This document shows, in pieces, positions 31,477 through 32,819 of a stretch of DNA of 32,819 nucleotides. How positions within the stretch are numbered: position 1 is the first letter of the stretch; each line of letters opens with the position of its first letter. Source of the stretch: a virus; the IMG/VR virus record IMGVR_UViG_3300017917_000013, positions 1-32,819 of that record; one strand, written 5' to 3'. The position numbers were made by a program, and so were the translations under genes. A model generated the notes under the pieces. It saw only the letters and a program-made list of their open reading frames with translations, was not told where the DNA came from and did no database searches.

Positions 31477-31485
31477 ATTATAACA
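31477..31485 (-). promoter_or_regulatory. extended -10 promoter element (TGTTATAAT) after capsid gene
   Basis: TGT-TATAAT on the minus strand, nine bases after the T-tract of the capsid terminator. A start near 31470 gives a leader of about 17 bases carrying GGGAGGA. No -35 is visible. It restarts transcription for the head-tail joining genes. Confidence 0.6.
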
Positions 31486-31493
31486 TGTTAACT

Positions 31494-31530
31494 AAAAAAG
31501 GAGGCAGGAGTTTTATTTCCCCTGCCCCCT
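31494..31530 (-). terminator. intrinsic terminator after major capsid gene
   Basis: A stem of about eleven pairs (31500-31510 with 31519-31529, two G-U pairs) with an eight-base loop, followed on the minus strand by six T. It starts about 20 bases after the capsid stop codon. This is the strongest terminator in the window. Confidence 0.88.
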
Positions 31531-31548
31531 ATAATTACTGTTTACAGA

Positions 31549-32697
31549 TTAGGAATCTGAAGCAGCGTCAGCAAACGCAACTGCGTCTTGCTCTTCCCAT
31601 TGAATTCCGAAACGAACGAATACTGTGTATTCGATTGTATCTTTCTTTGGCTTGTATTCACGGTTTACAGTGATGTCTCTTTGGAATCCCCATACACGGT
31701 TTGCAGGGAATGTTAAATCAACATATCCTGCTGGGTAGTAAGGAACTTCCTGTACATCGATTCCTAGAACACGAGTTGTACGTGCTCCTCCGAATGTCTG
31801 TGCTCCGCCATCAAGGTATGCTTGACGGTTTGCTGCAGTACCTGCAGTACGTGGTGCGAATGCCTCTGAGATAGCATCTGCAAGTGTACCGTTGTTCTTA
31901 ACGATACCTTGGAATGCATCTGTACCAGCATAGAACTTTAGGTTGTTCTTAATTGCACGGTACTTACGTGGCATTGCAAGAATGATGTTTTGCATAACTT
32001 CAGTAGTCCATGCGTTGTTAGACACAGTTACTAGTGATTCGTGAGCATCTCCATCATTTTGTACTTTGTTAACGAAACCTTCCATGATTCCAAGGAATGC
32101 TCCGTCGCCAGAGTCACCTGTTCCGTTAATTGCTAGATCTTCAATATCGTTAGCAAAAGCATTTGTCATCAAGCGAACTAAATGATCTTCTAATGCTGCT
32201 CCTTCAATATTGTCTTCTAGACCTTCTGCAGAAACTTCCCAATCTAGACGAATCTTCTTGGTTGTAAGTTCTACCTTGCTGAATGTTGCTCCAGCATTTG
32301 TGTACTCTCCGAGTGCTTGTGCAGCAGAACGGATAACACGCTCTCCAACGTTAACTTTTTCAAGTTCCATTGTGTTGGCACGCATTGTGACACGACGACC
32401 ATCTTGGGCGAGAACTGTTGCATCCCACACGTAATCAATAAAACGACGTGCTTGCTCTGGGCGTAGGATTCCTGATCCAGCCTCACCTGAAGGGTTTACT
32501 GCATTTGGACCATCTGTTACGCCTGATAGTGCTGTTGGGATATTCCCAATAACTCCACCATCTGCGTAGTTACCTGGTACGTTTGCGCCTGCATCTGAAC
32601 CTGATGCAAATGCACCTTGTCCTTGATACAATCCTGGTTGTGTTCCACCTAGATTTCCGCTGGTACCTGGTTGATTTTTCTTAATTTCTTCCGACAT
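31549..32697 (-). CDS. major capsid protein (HK97-fold)
   Basis: 382 residues. The first 75 are Gly, Asn and Pro rich, probably a flexible arm or delta-like region. From about 77 (ILRPEQARRFIDYVWD) the sequence follows HK97-type capsid proteins: a strand block (VELTTKKIRLDWEVS), a helix (LEDHLVRLMTNAFANDIEDLAING), and a C-terminal set ending in FVRFGIQWEEQDAVAF. It forms the icosahedral shell. A near-perfect ribosome site (AGGAGGTGA) precedes the ATG, and a strong terminator follows. G+C is high for this window (two sampled 60-base lines are 42 and 55 percent), in line with high expression. Confidence 0.88.
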   Translation of the reverse strand: MSEEIKKNQPGTSGNLGGTQPGLYQGQGAFASGSDAGANVPGNYADGGVIGNIPTALSGVTDGPNAVNPSGEAGSGILRPEQARRFIDYVWDATVLAQDGRRVTMRANTMELEKVNVGERVIRSAAQALGEYTNAGATFSKVELTTKKIRLDWEVSAEGLEDNIEGAALEDHLVRLMTNAFANDIEDLAINGTGDSGDGAFLGIMEGFVNKVQNDGDAHESLVTVSNNAWTTEVMQNIILAMPRKYRAIKNNLKFYAGTDAFQGIVKNNGTLADAISEAFAPRTAGTAANRQAYLDGGAQTFGGARTTRVLGIDVQEVPYYPAGYVDLTFPANRVWGFQRDITVNREYKPKKDTIEYTVFVRFGIQWEEQDAVAFADAASDS

Positions 32698-32722
32698 ATT
32701 GTCACCTCCTAGTGAATTTTAC

Positions 32723-32818
32723 TTATCGAAATAAGTCGGCTGTTTTGAGGAAACTACCGCCCCATAGGGATTTTTCAACCATTTCAGGTTGATCCTGTAC
32801 AATCTCGCCGAGATCGCC
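32723..32818 (-). CDS. C-terminal end of an upstream head gene (cut by window)
   Basis: The last 31 codons of an open frame entering from the right edge end in TAA at 32723. The visible residues (start GDLGEIVQDQPEM, end GSFLKTADLFR) are acidic then mixed, with plausible protein composition. A second minus-strand frame is also open over this short stretch, so the choice is not certain. The 25 bases to the capsid ATG hold only the capsid ribosome site. By position a scaffold, protease or portal-related protein is expected. Confidence 0.4.
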   Translation of the reverse strand, partial: GDLGEIVQDQPEMVEKSLWGGSFLKTADLFR

Positions 32819-32819
32819 A

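Noticed and set aside
31188-31673. 161-codon open frame on the plus strand
   Set aside because: It runs antisense across two minus-strand genes and through the strong terminator and promoter between them, which are better supported.
32717-32817. Second open minus-strand frame at the right edge
   Set aside because: Also open, but its residues (many basic and aromatic, few acidic) look less like a protein end than the chosen frame; the stretch is too short to be sure.
1-32819. tRNA genes, CRISPR repeats, attachment sites, insertion sequences
   Set aside because: The gaps are too short for them and no cloverleaf, repeat-spacer pattern or transposase was noticed; a dedicated tRNA and repeat search was not possible here.

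Overview
This window is part of a tailed, double-stranded DNA bacteriophage genome. Every gene I can support lies on the minus strand, so the biological reading direction is right to left. Genes are packed almost without gaps: stops and starts often overlap as TAATG or ATGA, the longest non-coding stretch is about 95 bases, and none reaches 300 bases. The sequence is AT-rich (about one third G+C by eye). No tRNA, integrase, insertion sequence or CRISPR array was seen. There is no sheath-type gene, while a major tail protein, tail chaperones and a very long tape measure protein are present, so a long non-contractile (siphovirus-type) tail is inferred. A C-family DNA polymerase with a PHP domain, the tail-gene style and several start codons placed as in leaderless mRNAs suggest an actinobacterial host, but this is inference and the host is not shown by the sequence.

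Right part (32.8 to 11 kb), virion module in transcription order: the end of an upstream head gene; major capsid protein; a terminator and new promoter; a small head protein; head-tail connector; head closure protein; neck/tail-completion protein; tail terminator; a promoter; major tail protein; a terminator; two paralogous tail assembly chaperones (a long one and a short one, instead of one frameshifted gene); a 2637-residue tape measure protein; a distal-tail-like protein; a 1444-residue tail hub/lectin-like protein; and four smaller tail-tip proteins.

Middle (11.1 to 9.9 kb): a small zinc-ribbon protein, a MerR-like helix-turn-helix protein and two small proteins sit at the junction of the virion and replication modules.

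Left part (9.9 to 0 kb), replication and recombination module: DnaB-type helicase, a small unknown protein, DnaG-type primase, a strong promoter, single-stranded DNA-binding protein with a gp32-like zinc site, DnaE-type polymerase, MazG-like pyrophosphohydrolase, RecA, a 58-residue zinc-ribbon protein, a Hjc-like nuclease, a 2-oxoglutarate dioxygenase-like protein, a small helical protein, and a Cas4/RecB-like iron-sulfur nuclease cut by the window edge. Together these give the phage its own replisome core (helicase, primase, polymerase, SSB) and a recombination set (RecA, nuclease, junction resolvase).

The most interesting points are: a possible kinase-like domain buried inside the tape measure protein; the split of the two tail-chaperone products into two paralogous genes with separate expression signals; a polymerase whose PHP domain keeps all nine metal ligands and so probably proofreads; and a repeated extended -10 promoter motif, with some copies placed so that the transcript would begin at or near the start codon.
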